A DNA stretch of 7,460 nucleotides from JAGNRR01 sp964409905 (GTDB lineage: Bacteria; Bacteroidota; Bacteroidia; Chitinophagales; Chitinophagaceae), in NCBI GenBank assembly GCA_964409905.1, contig CAYPET010000045.1, positions 1 through 7,460 of the forward strand, read 5' to 3'. This document shows positions 1 through 6,221 of the stretch, one piece after another. The notes below the pieces were generated by a model that had not been told where the DNA came from, ran no database searches, and saw nothing but the letters and a program-made list of their open reading frames with translations. Both the position numbers and the translations under genes were made by a program. Each line of letters opens with the position of its first letter. Position 1 is the first letter of the stretch.

Positions 1-279
1 ACAACAATCTACAGGACAAACAGCAGCACATTGGGGTTCTTCATGAAAACCTTGACATTCAGTACATTTATCTGGAGTGATGTAGTAAACATCATTTGAA
101 ATTGGTAACTGTCTTTCATCAGCATCTACCTGACGGCCATCCATAAGGTCAAATACTCCTTTTATTGAGGTACCATCTGCAATTGCCCATTCTACACCAC
201 CTTCATAAATAGCATTATTCGGACATTCAGGTTCACAGGCTCCACAATTGATACATTCTTCAGTAATAATAATTGCCAT
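1..279 (-). CDS. 2[4Fe-4S] ferredoxin (Alvin-type), C-terminus cut by window edge
   Basis: Small soluble electron-transfer protein of the cytoplasm; 93 codons are visible and the end lies beyond the left edge. The first cluster motif is C9-x2-C12-x2-C15-x3-C19-P. The second is C72-x2-C75-x8-C84-x3-C88-P, followed by Cys92 and Cys93. The eight-residue gap between Cys75 and Cys84 is the mark of the Allochromatium vinosum (Alvin) type, whose two clusters usually have very different and very low potentials. The roughly 50 residues between the motifs are longer than in clostridial ferredoxins. From memory, Bacteroidota homologues of this type have about 115 residues, so some 20 may be missing. The ATG at 279-277 is chosen because the first cysteine motif follows at the usual distance. 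The gene is divergent from the acyl-CoA reductase gene. The redox partner cannot be told from this window. Confidence 0.93.
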   Translation of the reverse strand, partial: MAIIITEECINCGACEPECPNNAIYEGGVEWAIADGTSIKGVFDLMDGRQVDADERQLPISNDVYYITPDKCTECQGFHEEPQCAAVCPVDCC

Positions 280-319
280 ACTTTTATGATTATTTTGAAG
301 CGTAAAATTACAAATAAAA
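280..319. promoter_or_regulatory. Short divergent intergenic region, ferredoxin / acyl-CoA reductase
   Basis: Only 40 bp separate the two divergent start codons, so any two promoters must overlap each other or reach into the neighbouring coding sequence. A 7-of-8 match to the Bacteroidota -7 element TANNTTTG lies at 290-297 on the plus strand (TTATTTTG). Another 7-of-8 match lies at 318-311 on the minus strand (TTTATTTG). No clear -33 element was found for either, and neither start has a Shine-Dalgarno sequence. The A-rich stretch just before the ATG at 320 is typical of translation starts in this phylum. The promoter assignments are weak. Confidence 0.3.
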
Positions 320-1306
320 ATGTTGGAATATAGAATTGAAAGTCTTTTAAAACTGAAATCTGTGCTGAATGAGGGCAACCCCGAATTTAACGAGATTGCA
401 CAACGAGCAGAACTGGAAAATCGATGGTTTACACAGCAATTCATCCGATTAAGTGTCCAAAATATTACTGAGTCTTATTTGAGTCAGGAAAAGCTTAAAA
501 ATTTTGCTGACCAATATACAATTCCATCAAATCCAAAGAAAATAGGTATTGTGATGGCTGGGAATATCCCCTTAGTGGGATTTCATGACCTGCTATGTGG
601 AATTTTAAGCGGACATAAGCTGCGAATTAAATGCTCATCAAAAGATAACGTTTTGATGCCATATGTAATCAAAAATTTAAGAGATATGCATTCTGATTTG
701 GCAAATAGTATTGAAATAGCGGATAACCTAACTGCGTGCGATGCTTATATAGCCACCGGTAGTAACCAAAGTAATGTATATTTTGATCAGTATTTTGGAA
801 AATATCCCAATATACTCCGAAAAAGCAGAAGCTCAATTGCCATCATGACTGGTAAGGAAACAGCGGAAGACCTTGTTAATCTGGGGAAAGACGTTCATTA
901 CTATTTTGGGTTAGGCTGTAGAAACGTAAGTAAGATTTATGTGCCACACGGCTACAATTTCGAACCTCTGGTCAATGCTTTCAAAGAGTATGAGTACCTG
1001 GAAGATTTTACAAAATATAAAAATAATTTGGACTACAATTTATCATTACTGCTGTTAAATCAACAAATGTATATGAGCACCAAAGCTTTACTTTTAGTTG
1101 AAAACACTAATTTTCATGCACCTATTTCAGTACTTCATTATGAACATTATGAAAGCAAATCTGATATTGTTAATGTCATGCATACCCTTCCGGAAGTTCA
1201 AGCCATTATTGGAAATAAATTTACTCCATTTGGTAGTGCCCAAAACCCAGCTATAGATGATTTTGCTGATGGTATTGATACAATGCTTTTTTTAACAGCC
1301 CTATAA
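320..1306 (+). CDS. LuxC-family acyl-CoA reductase, short Bacteroidota-type form
   Basis: Predicted NADPH-dependent fatty acyl-CoA (or acyl-thioester) reductase giving a fatty aldehyde; an aldehyde-dehydrogenase-fold enzyme of the cytoplasm. Visible signs: the block MAGNIPLVGFHDLLCGIL at residues 79-96, which I associate with the LuxC family; a nucleotide-binding-type ATGS at 145-148; and FGLGCRNVSKIYVP at 196-209. The last block lines up with the GQxC catalytic-cysteine segment of aldehyde dehydrogenases, making Cys200 the likely nucleophile. At 328 residues it is much shorter than luminous-bacterium LuxC (about 480) but near Bacteroidota homologues as I recall them. No luxE synthetase or luxAB luciferase gene is nearby, so a light-producing role is unlikely and the real substrate is unknown. 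No signal peptide or membrane segment is visible. The start is the first ATG after the 40-bp gap. The stop codon lies against the minus-strand terminator of the convergent neighbour. Confidence 0.85.
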   Translation: MLEYRIESLLKLKSVLNEGNPEFNEIAQRAELENRWFTQQFIRLSVQNITESYLSQEKLKNFADQYTIPSNPKKIGIVMAGNIPLVGFHDLLCGILSGHKLRIKCSSKDNVLMPYVIKNLRDMHSDLANSIEIADNLTACDAYIATGSNQSNVYFDQYFGKYPNILRKSRSSIAIMTGKETAEDLVNLGKDVHYYFGLGCRNVSKIYVPHGYNFEPLVNAFKEYEYLEDFTKYKNNLDYNLSLLLLNQQMYMSTKALLLVENTNFHAPISVLHYEHYESKSDIVNVMHTLPEVQAIIGNKFTPFGSAQNPAIDDFADGIDTMLFLTAL

Positions 1307-1333
1307 AAAAGCCCCTTGCGTATTCAAGGGGCT
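1304..1333 (-). terminator. Intrinsic terminator of the surface-protein gene
   Basis: A perfect 9-bp inverted repeat, AGCCCCTTG at 1310-1318 and CAAGGGGCT at 1325-1333, encloses a 6-nt loop. Read on the minus strand it is followed by a run of six T (complement of 1305-1310), which gives a classical Rho-independent terminator 22 nt after the stop codon of the 1007-residue protein gene. On the plus strand the bases after the stem are A-rich, not T-rich, so it should work poorly for the acyl-CoA reductase transcript even though it directly follows that stop codon. Confidence 0.88.
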
Positions 1334-1355
1334 AAAAAATGATTTAAATATTTAT

Positions 1356-4300
1356 TTATTTTACCGTAATCAATTGTGATTTTCTTTTACCATTATTTAG
1401 TGTAATTACCACTCCATAATTCCCTTTAGGCAAAGATCTTAAATCAATAACGCCTTGCGCCTTATAGGTGTCGATATACCGACCTGTTAAACTAAAAATG
1501 GCCACATTTTTTACCAAATTTTCAGCAGTCACTTTGATTATTCCATTGGTAGGATTTGGAAATAACTGAATATGATTTAATGATATATCAGCATTCCCAA
1601 GAGCGGCTTGATTGGTAATTGTGATAACGGCCGTACCACTGACATTAGAACCATCTGTTGCTATAGCTTGCACAATAACAGTACCATTGGCTACCGCTGT
1701 CAATTCTCCATTGGTCGAAAGTGCAGCTGCACCGGTGCCACCTACCAACATATTCCAAAGCACATTTTGCGAGGCAATGGTAGGGTATACATCTGCCAAC
1801 ATCTGCAACTTTCCTTGCGGCTGAGTAATTGTAAAAATGCGACCTTGGCCATAGACGTCAATAGAGTCTGCCAATGCCATCGGCACTTGATTTGACAAGG
1901 TTATTACGGTAGATCCACTTACATTACTTCCATCTGTGGCCGTAGCAGTGACAATTACAGTTCCGTTTGTTTGTGCGGTAAGTACTCCGGTAGCATTTAT
2001 AGTTGCTGTACCAGTACCAGGTGCTACACTCCAAATAACATTTTGATTAGTTGCATTGGTTGGTATTATATCAGCTATCATTTGCAAGGATCCTCCTTGC
2101 GTAGTTATCACACTAACATTCCCCTGACCATATACATTAATAGAGGCTACAGGAATATTCACAGGTCCTGCATTCAGTGAGTTTGAATAGTACATTCCAC
2201 GGCCATGTGTGGCAGCAATGAGTTCTTTGTTGTTATTAACTCTTATCATGTCCACACGGACGTTAGCTAAACCTGTATTGGTGGCAGCCCAATTAGTATT
2301 ATTGCCATCTAGATTGTCTGTACTCCAAACTCCCAGTTCTGTGGCAAGAAATACCTGATCGCCATCATTTGGGTTAAAAACTGCCCAACGAACAGGCATG
2401 TCCGGCAAATTACCTTCAACTGATGTCCATAATGTACCACCGTCTACCGTTTCCCAAACACTATTAGTGCCATAATTTGAGTAGGTTATAATAATATGAT
2501 TTTCGTTGCCTTTTTCAACGGCAATGCAACTTACATATTTATTAGCAGGCAAACCGGTTGAGATACTTGTTGCAGTTGGGTTAGCATGGGCATTATCTAC
2601 TCTTGTAATATTGCCATCATCATCACCAAGATAAATACGATTGTTCACATTTGGCGAAACATGTACTGCAGAAACTTTACCACCTCCTAATGAAACAGTG
2701 ACATTGTCATAATTATTTCCGGTTTGAGGGTTGTTCCAACGAATATATTTATTAGTACTGCTTGCAGCATACATAATATTATTTGCATCGTCATAGTCAC
2801 TAGGATTAATAAAACGACCAAGTGAACTACTTAAATTAACCGAGCTGAAGAAACTACCCCCATTTGAACTAACACGATATTGATTGTATACATATTGTGT
2901 AAATTGATAATTCGGTTGATCTTGATCAATATTACAAAATGCACCATCCCCGCCAGTCACTTCCACGGTTGCCGCTAAAGCATTTGATGAAAATTTATGA
3001 GAACCATTGTCCTGTGCTCCGCCCAAATAATGAGGATTTACAGGATGCATATCGCAACCATAAAGTTGCAGTGTAACCATGTTGCGCCCACGTTCATCAA
3101 TACTTGGGACGGCACTGCTGCCATTAACAGTGCTATAAATACCACCATCATTACAGAAAAACAAAGTATCAGAGCTCCCCTTTCGAAAACCTATGAAATG
3201 CTGATCTGCATGCACATATTGATGACCAAAACCTCCATACCAATGGCTAATTTGAGTCCAACTAGTTCCGCCATTGCCACTACGGAATAAATCTATGCCA
3301 CCAACATATACCACATTTTCGTTATTTGGATCTACGGCTATACAAAGGTCATACCATGCCTGCCCCCTGCTGAAATCGCTGCTTGGAATACCAGGATCGT
3401 CATCGGCAGGTTCAGGCAAATTTGTCCAACTTGTACCACCATTAGTAGTTTTTACAATTCTTTCAACCTTGTTAGTTCGTTCAGTCAACAAATAAAGTAC
3501 CGATGGATTCGACATAGCACAAGCAATTTCAATTCGCTCACAAGTGAATCCCAAAGTAATTGGAGTCCATGTCAAACCATTATCGGTTGAACGATGCAGC
3601 GAGCCATCTAATGATGCATAAATATTACCATTAGCAGCCTCATCAACATCGTGCGCACGATTAGATGAAGCTCCTGGAGAAGTAGAAGAAAGAACTCTGG
3701 TAAAAGTTACTCCCTGATCAGATGACAAATAAAGGCCTTGCGTGGTAGCTACATATACATGCCCCGAAGAGGATACCATTAACTTGGCGCACTGATAAAA
3801 ATTGCTGTTATTAGTTGCGGCAAGTTGATTCCAGGTATTCCCACCATCTGTGCTTTTAAAAACGCCAAGACCTCTAATTGATGAAGAACTACCATAAGGT
3901 TCGCCAGTGGCAGCATAAAGTATGTTCGGTGCACTTGGGTCTTGATCTATAGAGGTGATAGCAATATTTTGCATAAAATCATTCACCGGTGCCCAATTTG
4001 GGCTGTTAGAAAAAATATTCGTAGTCTTCCAGATACCACCGCCTACACTACCACAGAAAACAGTTCTGCCGGTTGGGTCATTTGCATCGAGCAACATTGT
4101 TTTCGATCGTCCGGCCTGATTTGTAGGCCCTATGTTTGTCCAGCTAATATTCGGAATGGCCGCAGTCGTTTTGTTGCTGACTTTCATTAGCTCTACAGCC
4201 TCTATCAGTCGCTCTCTGGGCACATTGCCGTTATCATCCTTTGTCATTTCATACTCTTGCTGCATGGCTAAATCCATACGATCTTTTTTAGTCAGTCTAA

Positions 4301-4379
4301 CATCGTCCTGATTTTGGCAAGAACTGAATACAATAAAGGGAACCAATGCCCAAATAAGGTATGAAAATATCTTTTTCAT
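1356..4379 (-). CDS. Surface lipoprotein with Asp-box beta-propeller, two Big_2 domains and T9SS sorting tail
   Basis: Large exported protein of 1007 residues, specific function unknown. Residues 1-20 form a signal peptide ending in FSSC, a lipobox with Cys21 as the lipidated residue. The next residues, QNQDD, resemble the acidic surface-export signal of Bacteroidota lipoproteins. A charged linker (about 27-75) leads to a beta-propeller region (about 78-735). Asp-box (BNR) motifs of the form S/T-x-D/N-x-G-x-T/S-W/F lie at 176-183, 219-226, 264-271, 311-318, 367-374 and 644-651, and a GGAQDNG turn lies at 453-459. Two Ig-like Big_2 domains follow (about 742-830 and 836-924). The last 72 residues (936-1007) are a type A T9SS sorting domain: LFPNPTNG, then FSLTGR, then LPKGNYGV. 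I see no FRIP motif or arginine triad of true sialidases, so I call it a propeller protein, likely for binding, and not a sialidase. It is 140 bp downstream of the CotH gene on the same strand and ends at a strong terminator. Confidence 0.87.
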   Translation of the reverse strand: MKKIFSYLIWALVPFIVFSSCQNQDDVRLTKKDRMDLAMQQEYEMTKDDNGNVPRERLIEAVELMKVSNKTTAAIPNISWTNIGPTNQAGRSKTMLLDANDPTGRTVFCGSVGGGIWKTTNIFSNSPNWAPVNDFMQNIAITSIDQDPSAPNILYAATGEPYGSSSSIRGLGVFKSTDGGNTWNQLAATNNSNFYQCAKLMVSSSGHVYVATTQGLYLSSDQGVTFTRVLSSTSPGASSNRAHDVDEAANGNIYASLDGSLHRSTDNGLTWTPITLGFTCERIEIACAMSNPSVLYLLTERTNKVERIVKTTNGGTSWTNLPEPADDDPGIPSSDFSRGQAWYDLCIAVDPNNENVVYVGGIDLFRSGNGGTSWTQISHWYGGFGHQYVHADQHFIGFRKGSSDTLFFCNDGGIYSTVNGSSAVPSIDERGRNMVTLQLYGCDMHPVNPHYLGGAQDNGSHKFSSNALAATVEVTGGDGAFCNIDQDQPNYQFTQYVYNQYRVSSNGGSFFSSVNLSSSLGRFINPSDYDDANNIMYAASSTNKYIRWNNPQTGNNYDNVTVSLGGGKVSAVHVSPNVNNRIYLGDDDGNITRVDNAHANPTATSISTGLPANKYVSCIAVEKGNENHIIITYSNYGTNSVWETVDGGTLWTSVEGNLPDMPVRWAVFNPNDGDQVFLATELGVWSTDNLDGNNTNWAATNTGLANVRVDMIRVNNNKELIAATHGRGMYYSNSLNAGPVNIPVASINVYGQGNVSVITTQGGSLQMIADIIPTNATNQNVIWSVAPGTGTATINATGVLTAQTNGTVIVTATATDGSNVSGSTVITLSNQVPMALADSIDVYGQGRIFTITQPQGKLQMLADVYPTIASQNVLWNMLVGGTGAAALSTNGELTAVANGTVIVQAIATDGSNVSGTAVITITNQAALGNADISLNHIQLFPNPTNGIIKVTAENLVKNVAIFSLTGRYIDTYKAQGVIDLRSLPKGNYGVVITLNNGKRKSQLITVK
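1608..2156 (-). repeat. Tandem duplication encoding two Big_2 Ig-like domains
   Basis: Two successive coding units of about 267 bp (minus strand 2156-1890 and 1874-1608) encode closely similar domains in the surface lipoprotein. Both open with VYGQG and share LQM-ADI/V-P, the NGTVIV strand and the exact segment ATDGSNVSG, ending in VIT-(L/I)-(S/T)-NQ. The similarity is visible at nucleotide level around the shared segments. This points to an internal duplication of one Ig-like spacer domain, followed by divergence. Such domains usually act as rigid stalks that hold a functional head away from the cell surface. Confidence 0.8.
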
Positions 4380-4396
4380 TTTAAGAATTTAATTGC

Positions 4397-4425
4397 TAAA
4401 TATACTACGCAATGTAATTTGACAA
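4397..4425 (-). promoter_or_regulatory. Candidate Bacteroidota-type promoter for the surface lipoprotein gene
   Basis: On the minus strand, TATATTTA (4404-4397) matches 7 of 8 positions of the -7 element TANNTTTG. It is preceded, 18 nt upstream, by TTG (4425-4423) at the place expected for the -33 element. The predicted transcript would begin near 4390, leaving a leader of only about 10 nt, which is short. The region is very A/T-rich, so a chance match is quite possible. I found no convincing terminator between the upstream CotH gene and this gene, so read-through from the upstream gene is equally plausible. Confidence 0.3.
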
Positions 4426-4519
4426 TCTGAAAAACTTAAATATTTGTTTAACCTATAAAAAGATTGACGATAAAATGATAGATAAAATTGAGATAATAAA
4501 TCAACAATCGTCTTTAGGA

Positions 4520-6112
4520 TTATTCAATGATTAATCGATGCATTGAGCGCTGCTCTCCCTGGTCAATTAATAAGAGATATAGCCCTTTAGGTAAATGTTG
4601 CACATCAATCATGTTTTTTTGAGATGGCAGTACCCCTTGCATAAGCATTTGTCCATTCACGCTTCTGATGGTATAGAGTCGTTTTTGATCTGTAGGACAA
4701 ACAATTGTGAGCAAACCGTTTGATGGGTTTGGATATACTTTATAGTCACGCTGATACTCATAATTACTGTTGCTAAGGGGGATACAATTCGTACTTAACC
4801 ATTGCATATCAAGCCATGCCAACCGACCTTGGATAAAGGTTTTCATGTTTGACACCTCAGAAGCAAAATCTGTTGCCATTGGTTGAGGTTCGTTGATAAT
4901 GGGTACACCAAAAATTGGATATTTAGAAAAGTTACGGACCAAAGCGCCATTTTGGCTCAACTCATTAACAAATGAATCTATCAACATAAAAATGTGACTG
5001 GTATCCAATACATTACCAGCCATTCTGAATTGCGAATACCGACATTTTAAGGTGGATTCAAAAGCTGTATCTGATAAAAGCTTACTCCACCAGAAAGAAG
5101 GCAGGTTACTTTGAGTATTACAACTTGAGCCCAAATCATAAGCAAAACCCGAAACTGCATTTACACCACAATTGCTTGTATTGGCAAATGAATTATCAAA
5201 TCCCCACAGAGGTCCTGGCCGCATTTGCTTTAACTTATCCTTGTACAAAAACATATCTTTTCTGTAAGCATCATAGTTTTTTGTAACCTCATTAATGATT
5301 AGAAAGTCAATGAGAGAATTATCTGCAGCAAAAGGTCGCCATCCTAACAATGAATCTTGATATTGGCTACCATTTAGGGCAATTTCAAAACTGTCGATAT
5401 ATGATTGAATATAAGCTTTTTGAGCCGGCGTTATTGTTCCATTATCCGGATGCTCATATAGGTATTTTATTTGCTGAGAACTTGCGGCATAAGGTGGTGC
5501 AAACTTACTAGTAAAACCACCTCCTGCTTCATCATCAATACCAAAGATATATCCCCCGGTCAACTCATCACCAAAATTATCTATCACGCGAAGGTTGGCC
5601 AGATCCAACCTAGCTGTATCCCTTTTAATTTTTTCTCCAAACAAGTAAACTCCGGCATAAACTGTATCAAGAAAAAGTTCACAATATTTCATTCTTGGTG
5701 CATAACGATCCATTTCGTCATGAAGCTCCAATGATAATTTTGATCTTAACAGTGATCTGTCTGTATAGGCTGCAAGCAACACCCAATCATTTTCTGCCGG
5801 CAAACCCAATACAGATACATTGTTGTTCGAATTATTACCTAGTCGCGTTTCCAACGAATAGGATTTCTTCGGGTATGATTTAGCAAGAGCATTACCACGC
5901 AATTTGACTGCGGCATTTGATGTAAACGTGGCCGGATCTGATACGTTATTGATTCCGGAGCTGTTATCCGTTATTAATAAAGTGGCTTGCCGGTAGGTAT
6001 CAACAATGGATTGGTTGATCAGTAATTTCACAATAGGCAGATTACTTGAAAACTGTGCAAAACCTGTAAGGCTTAGCAACATTGCCGTTAGAAAAAGTAT
6101 CCGTTTTTTCAT
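4520..6112 (-). CDS. Secreted CotH-family kinase homologue with T9SS sorting tail
   Basis: A 530-residue exported protein of the CotH family, atypical protein kinases related to spore coat kinase CotH and distantly to Fam20C. Residues 1-20 are a Sec signal peptide with likely cleavage near FAQ-F. The CotH region spans about 26-440. Visible motifs are VKLRGNA at 69-75 and YPKKSYSLE at 80-88 (Lys82/Lys83, likely ATP-contacting). NDWVLLAAYTDRSLLRSKL follows at 108-126, then YAGVYLFGEKIK at 152-163 (Glu160) and INEVTKNYDAYRKDMFLY at 273-290 (Asn274, Asp281). The last is GPLWGFDNSF at 300-309 (Asp306, in the metal-site region). As I recall, relatives usually have an acidic residue right after this Trp; here it is Gly304. 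The tail (about 457-530) is a type A T9SS sorting domain: VYPNPSNG, VNGQ, LPKGLYLL. Family membership is firm; kinase activity is inferred. It is divergent from a second CotH gene and 140 bp upstream of the propeller gene. Confidence 0.9.
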   Translation of the reverse strand: MKKRILFLTAMLLSLTGFAQFSSNLPIVKLLINQSIVDTYRQATLLITDNSSGINNVSDPATFTSNAAVKLRGNALAKSYPKKSYSLETRLGNNSNNNVSVLGLPAENDWVLLAAYTDRSLLRSKLSLELHDEMDRYAPRMKYCELFLDTVYAGVYLFGEKIKRDTARLDLANLRVIDNFGDELTGGYIFGIDDEAGGGFTSKFAPPYAASSQQIKYLYEHPDNGTITPAQKAYIQSYIDSFEIALNGSQYQDSLLGWRPFAADNSLIDFLIINEVTKNYDAYRKDMFLYKDKLKQMRPGPLWGFDNSFANTSNCGVNAVSGFAYDLGSSCNTQSNLPSFWWSKLLSDTAFESTLKCRYSQFRMAGNVLDTSHIFMLIDSFVNELSQNGALVRNFSKYPIFGVPIINEPQPMATDFASEVSNMKTFIQGRLAWLDMQWLSTNCIPLSNSNYEYQRDYKVYPNPSNGLLTIVCPTDQKRLYTIRSVNGQMLMQGVLPSQKNMIDVQHLPKGLYLLLIDQGEQRSMHRLIIE

Positions 6113-6221
6113 ATTAAATAGTCATGTTCGTACAATATTACCGAAAAATGATTTTTATATCCATATTATTTTTGATGTTGGCATATTTCCAATGTAATTT
6201 TATTACGTTTAAATAACTTAC
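6113..6221. promoter_or_regulatory. Divergent regulatory region between two CotH-family genes
   Basis: The 109-bp A/T-rich gap must hold the promoters of both CotH genes. On the plus strand a perfect TANNTTTG element (TATTTTTG) lies at 6167-6174, which predicts a start near 6181 and a leader of about 40 nt for the right-hand gene; no good -33 TTTG was found at the expected distance. On the minus strand TAATATTG (6140-6133) matches 7 of 8 positions and would serve the left-hand gene, again without a clear -33 box. Between the two candidates lies a 13-bp palindrome, AAAAAT-G-ATTTTT (6144-6156). Neither start codon has a Shine-Dalgarno sequence. Confidence 0.4.
6167..6174 (+). promoter_or_regulatory. 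Candidate -7 element TATTTTTG for the multidomain CotH gene
   Basis: Full 8-of-8 match to the Bacteroidota housekeeping -7 consensus TANNTTTG, 47 bp before the ATG at 6222. This is a suitable distance for the promoter of that gene. No matching -33 element was recognised, and the sequence is A/T-rich, so support is moderate. Confidence 0.4.

Noticed and set aside
1608..4190. Several plus-strand open frames of 69-97 codons inside the surface-lipoprotein gene
   Set aside because: They lie antisense to a well-supported gene with continuous domains, and their translations show no domain, signal peptide or sensible composition.
1356..4379. Reading the propeller protein as a sialidase because of its Asp-box motifs
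   Set aside because: Asp-boxes are structural turns found in many propellers. I could not find the FRIP motif or the catalytic arginine triad, so an enzymatic call is not supported.
4420..4468. Inverted repeat CAATCT ... AGATTG as a possible terminator of the CotH gene
   Set aside because: Only 6 bp of stem with a loop of more than 30 nt, low GC, and no T-tract at the right place.
4469..4488. Direct repeat GATAAAAT, two copies four bases apart, in the gap between the CotH and propeller genes
   Set aside because: Short, very A/T-rich and in an A/T-rich gap; chance is the simpler explanation and it fits no known promoter element.
5471..6197. Plus-strand open frames of 62-87 codons over the compact CotH gene and its upstream region
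   Set aside because: They are antisense shadows of the CotH reading frame and contain no recognisable protein features.
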